Source: Chloroflexi bacterium UBA2235 (GTDB taxonomy: Bacteria; Chloroflexota; UBA11872; UBA12225). From it: DNA of 9,747 nucleotides. The position numbers and the translations under genes were made by a program. The stretch covers positions 37,282 through 47,028 of the forward strand of contig DDYL01000008.1 of the NCBI GenBank assembly GCA_002347925.1, read 5' to 3'. The notes beneath the pieces were generated by a model. The model was not told where the DNA came from. It searched no databases and saw nothing but the letters and a program-made list of their open reading frames with translations. Below, one piece after another: positions 6,979 through 9,747 of the stretch (position 1 is its first letter; every line of letters starts with the position of its first letter).

Positions 6979-7890
6979 ATGCCCGTGACAATCCCGCCGC
7001 GCCGGATCGGTCTGGTCCAGAGTCCCCATCGGCCTGAGGCAGCCTCACTGACTTCCGTTGCCGCGAGTGCCGCACGGGCGGCCGGGGCGTCGGTCTGGGA
7101 GGCGCCGTCCTGGGATGATCCATCGGTTGGGGCCCGCCTACCAGAGACGGACATCGTTCTCTGTTTCGGGGGTGACGGCACGCTGATCCGTGGTGCACGT
7201 GCCACGGCGGCCTTCGGGGTACCGATCGTCGGCGTCAACCTTGGCCGGGTCGGGTTCCTGGCCGAGTTCAGTCCGGATGAGATGCCGGCGGGTTGGGATG
7301 CTGTCCTCCGAGGCGAGTTCTGGATTGAGGAACGGGTCACCCTGCACGTTGAACACCGAAGGAACGGCGAACACGTGGGGACACATCTGGCGGTCAACGA
7401 CGCAATCATCGGACGTGGACGCACCAACCGCATCGTCCGCCTTCACACTTGGGTCGACGGCCAGTACCTGACCAGTTTCGCGGCCGACGGGCTGCTGGTA
7501 GCGACGCCGACAGGCAGCACCGGATCGAACCTCGCGGCGGGTGGGCCGATCCTGCCTCCAGACATGCCGGCGTTGGTGATGGTCCCAATCCTGCCATTCG
7601 TCAGTTTCCGGAACCCGCTGATCTTTGGCACCACAAGCCAGATCGACGTGCAGGTAGTCCTTGGTCCGCCGGTCAGTGAACAGGAGGCGGTCCTGTCCAT
7701 CGATGGCGGATACGCGGAACCGGTTGAGGACGGGGATCGCGTCTCATTCCGTGGCAACGACTTGCCAAGCCGATTCGCGCGGGTCCGGCCACGGAACTAC
7801 TTCCATGCCTCCCTGGTTCCGAAGTTGCAACGCGGAACACTGCTGACCCCGTTGTCTCCGGACACCCCTTCACCGGGCGGGACACGGTAG
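6979..7890 (+). CDS. nadK: NAD kinase
   Basis: Cytoplasmic enzyme that phosphorylates NAD to NADP using ATP or polyphosphate; 303 residues, normal for the family. Seen: the GGDGT motif at 64-68, VNLGRVGFLAEF at 86-97, the N-D pair at 140-141 where many enzymes have N-E, ADG at 169-171, the glycine-rich loop TPTGSTGSNLAAGGP at 176-190, SIDGG at 240-244, and a C-terminal RPRNYFHASLVPKL. The loop usually reads TPTGSTAYxxSAGGP, so the Ala-Tyr pair is Gly-Ser here, removing a tyrosine that contacts NAD in characterised enzymes. An in-frame TGA directly precedes the ATG, so the start is ATG 6979 or GTG 6985. The last 15 residues (Pro/Thr/Ser/Gly-rich) look like a disordered tail. It lies 33 bases upstream of the next gene and in the same frame, suggesting co-transcription. 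Confidence 0.95.
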   Translation: MPVTIPPRRIGLVQSPHRPEAASLTSVAASAARAAGASVWEAPSWDDPSVGARLPETDIVLCFGGDGTLIRGARATAAFGVPIVGVNLGRVGFLAEFSPDEMPAGWDAVLRGEFWIEERVTLHVEHRRNGEHVGTHLAVNDAIIGRGRTNRIVRLHTWVDGQYLTSFAADGLLVATPTGSTGSNLAAGGPILPPDMPALVMVPILPFVSFRNPLIFGTTSQIDVQVVLGPPVSEQEAVLSIDGGYAEPVEDGDRVSFRGNDLPSRFARVRPRNYFHASLVPKLQRGTLLTPLSPDTPSPGGTR

Positions 7891-7923
7891 GGCGGTCCCG
7901 GTCTGGGAACGCGCGGTTCTGGC

Positions 7924-9747
7924 ATGGATCGGGGCACCCTCGCGTCGCGCGCGCGCGATGCCCTCCGCGGCACGCCTTCGGGTCTCGCTACGGCCGACCT
8001 GGCTGCGCGCCTGTTCGGGAATGCGTCGGTGCGTTTGCCGGCCCTTGTCTCGCAAGTCGGCGAGTTGCTCGCCCGGTTGCGCGACCGGGGCGAAGTCGTC
8101 CAGCTTGGCGATGACCTCTGGATCGCAGCGGATGAGGCGGTCGTTTCCCGGACTGACCTGCCGAGTGCAAGCGTCGACGGGCACGGCGTCCCGGATCTGA
8201 CCGCGACCGTGCCGACCGTGAGTGGTGAACGGGATTTTGCCGTCCTGGCCGTCCTGGCTGCGGGAATGGTCCGTGGGATCGAGCGCATTCTCGAGGTTGC
8301 AGTCGTACGCGTAACGGACGGCAATCCGGTCCTGACGTGGTCGACGCTCGTGAACCCGGATCCGACCTCGTCGGGAATGGTGCGGTTGCCCCGGACGGTA
8401 CTCGAACGTGCTGGTCTGGAACCGGATGCATTCGAGGATGCGATGCCAGTTGGGGCGGCGATGACTGAAGTCGCGTCACTGCTCGAGGGTGCGGTGGTGG
8501 TTGGGCACGGTGTCGGTGCGACCCTTGACATGCTCTCGCGGGTGGCGCGGTGGCACGGTGTTCCGACGCCATACCGGCGCGGGATGGAGTGGGTCGACAC
8601 CGAGGCCCTCGCTCGGACGGTGCTGCCCGACCTGGTTCGTCCGTCCTTGGACCGCGTGGCACAGGCACTGGGGGTCCCGCCGGTCCGGCGTGACCGGGCA
8701 TCCCTCCGGGCACCCCAAGTGGCCATGATCCATCGGGCGCTGCAGGCGCGGGTGGGTGGGAGCCAGGCCGACCTGCCGACGAGTGGCCTTCCCGGGGGTA
8801 CCCAGGCACCGGTCATGCAGGCCGTTGGTCGGTTGCCGGATGCCCCTGGTGTCTACACCTTTCTCGATGGATCCGGTGCGCGCCTCTACATCGGCAAGGC
8901 ATCTTCCCTGCGTTCAAGGGTGTCCCAACACTTTGCGGGTGCGGGCTCATCGGCACGAGGTGATTCCCTGCTGGCGCGTGTCGCAACCATCACGCATCAG
9001 GTGACAGAGACCGAACTGGATGCAGTGATCCTGGAACAGGCATCAATCGCGCAATGGCGTCCGCCGTACAACGTGCAGACGACAACGCATGCGGGGCCAC
9101 CATATCTGGTGATTGATGGTGGGATATACCCCCGTATCCGGGGCACCCGTTCGCCGCTGGCCCATTCCATCGATCCCATGCAGCTTGCAGTTGGGGACGA
9201 AGGGTCTGACGCGATCGTATTCGGGCCATACCGAACCACGAGTGTCGCCCGACAAGTCGCGCGGGTCGTCACCAGGGTCTTTGGGGTTCGGCCATGCGCG
9301 CGTATCCTGCCTGCACGCCGGGCACTGATGCGGGTCCCCTGTCTCCTGCACGGTCAGGGAATCTGTCCGGCCCCATGCGCCCCAAACATCTCGCCTGAGG
9401 CCTATGCCACCATGGTCGGAATGGCGATCAGATGGCTTACCGACGGCCGTGAAGTCACCTTTGACGCAATCGACATGCGGCTGCGGACCCTCGGGCGCGA
9501 GTTTGCGACCGTCGACATGGAGGGTCTGGCCGGGTGGGAACGCGAGTGGCTGTTGGAGGTGCGTCGGCGGCTAGCGCGGGTGCGGACCGACGAACGGCCG
9601 GTGGCGGGAATTGCCCGTGGTGCGGATGTCTACATGGCGTGCCGGCTGCACTGGTCGGTTGGGCGTGGGTTTGTTGTGTGGCACGTCCGGGGTGGGCGCG
9701 TCCTGCATAGACGGGTGTGGTCACCGGATTCCGAGATTGTGTTCGGG
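7924..9747 (+). CDS. Epsilon-like pseudo-exonuclease / UvrC-like GIY-YIG nuclease fusion (3' end beyond window)
   Basis: The frame is open from the ATG to the window edge (608 codons, no stop), so the gene is partial. Residues 1-75 resemble a winged helix (ATADLAARLFG, then LARLRDRGEVVQLGDDLWIA). Residues about 102-275 align with the DNA polymerase III epsilon exonuclease fold (ERILEVAVVRVTDG, STLVNPDP, VDTEALARTVLP), but all catalytic positions are replaced. Residues about 303-384 are a GIY-YIG nuclease with Y311, Y322, K325, R330, E371 and N383 kept. Beyond it FGPYRTTSVARQV and four cysteines (458, 473, 481, 485) match the UvrC segment that binds an iron-sulfur cluster; the UVR motif region (about 505-555) is degenerate. 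The order resembles actinobacterial exonuclease/UvrC-like fusions, which I infer act in nucleotide excision repair-like incision. It is not UvrC itself. ATG 7924 is the first start after the nadK stop, with no strong ribosome-binding site. Confidence 0.88.
   Translation, partial: MDRGTLASRARDALRGTPSGLATADLAARLFGNASVRLPALVSQVGELLARLRDRGEVVQLGDDLWIAADEAVVSRTDLPSASVDGHGVPDLTATVPTVSGERDFAVLAVLAAGMVRGIERILEVAVVRVTDGNPVLTWSTLVNPDPTSSGMVRLPRTVLERAGLEPDAFEDAMPVGAAMTEVASLLEGAVVVGHGVGATLDMLSRVARWHGVPTPYRRGMEWVDTEALARTVLPDLVRPSLDRVAQALGVPPVRRDRASLRAPQVAMIHRALQARVGGSQADLPTSGLPGGTQAPVMQAVGRLPDAPGVYTFLDGSGARLYIGKASSLRSRVSQHFAGAGSSARGDSLLARVATITHQVTETELDAVILEQASIAQWRPPYNVQTTTHAGPPYLVIDGGIYPRIRGTRSPLAHSIDPMQLAVGDEGSDAIVFGPYRTTSVARQVARVVTRVFGVRPCARILPARRALMRVPCLLHGQGICPAPCAPNISPEAYATMVGMAIRWLTDGREVTFDAIDMRLRTLGREFATVDMEGLAGWEREWLLEVRRRLARVRTDERPVAGIARGADVYMACRLHWSVGRGFVVWHVRGGRVLHRRVWSPDSEIVFG

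Noticed and set aside
7797..8816. A 339-codon open frame on the minus strand, with another of 273 codons overlapping it.
   Set aside because: Both lie antisense to the fusion gene, whose sense frame shows clear epsilon-like and GIY-YIG motifs. The antisense products are Arg/Pro/Ser-rich low-complexity strings typical of GC-rich shadow frames.
7924..9747. Calling the right-edge gene uvrC or dnaQ.
   Set aside because: UvrC has no epsilon-like or winged-helix N-terminal part, and the epsilon-like domain lacks all catalytic residues, so neither name would be accurate.

Overview
This is a GC-rich bacterial chromosome segment carrying DNA replication and repair genes plus an NAD kinase. I see no mobile element, CRISPR array, rRNA or tRNA. 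The protein features (DnaE with a full PHP active site, RecN, a NadK with an ND rather than NE motif, and an exonuclease-like/UvrC-like fusion) suggest a high-GC non-proteobacterial lineage. Chloroflexota or a relative is my best guess and Actinobacteriota a second, both at low confidence because no 16S or other phylogenetic marker is present.

Layout. The left two thirds are read on the minus strand: dnaE (6384 to 2140), then recN (1852 to 14), probably co-directional in one unit with a 287-base gap that holds a hairpin. The right third is read on the plus strand: a 72-residue membrane-anchored protein with a paired CxxCxGxG zinc-finger motif (6643-6861), nadK (6979-7890), and a large gene open at the right edge (7924 to beyond 9747). 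That gene encodes an N-terminal winged-helix-like segment, a DEDDh-type exonuclease-like domain, a GIY-YIG nuclease and UvrC-like cysteines. The two blocks diverge from a 258-base region (6385-6642) with an imperfect direct repeat and a short perfect palindrome.

How the genes fit together. DnaE polymerises DNA, and its PHP domain keeps all nine expected metal ligands, so it could proofread by itself. RecN acts in double-strand break repair. The right-edge protein resembles the DNA polymerase III epsilon/UvrC fusions, but every catalytic residue of its epsilon-like domain is replaced while its GIY-YIG active site looks intact. The most interesting reading of the window is therefore a pseudo-exonuclease that may serve as a scaffold or recognition domain for a UvrC-type nicking nuclease, close to a polymerase that may supply its own proofreading. 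Secondary points of interest are the roughly 210-residue disordered linker in DnaE with a tandem DPW motif, an unusual NAD-binding loop in NadK, and the small zinc-finger membrane protein.
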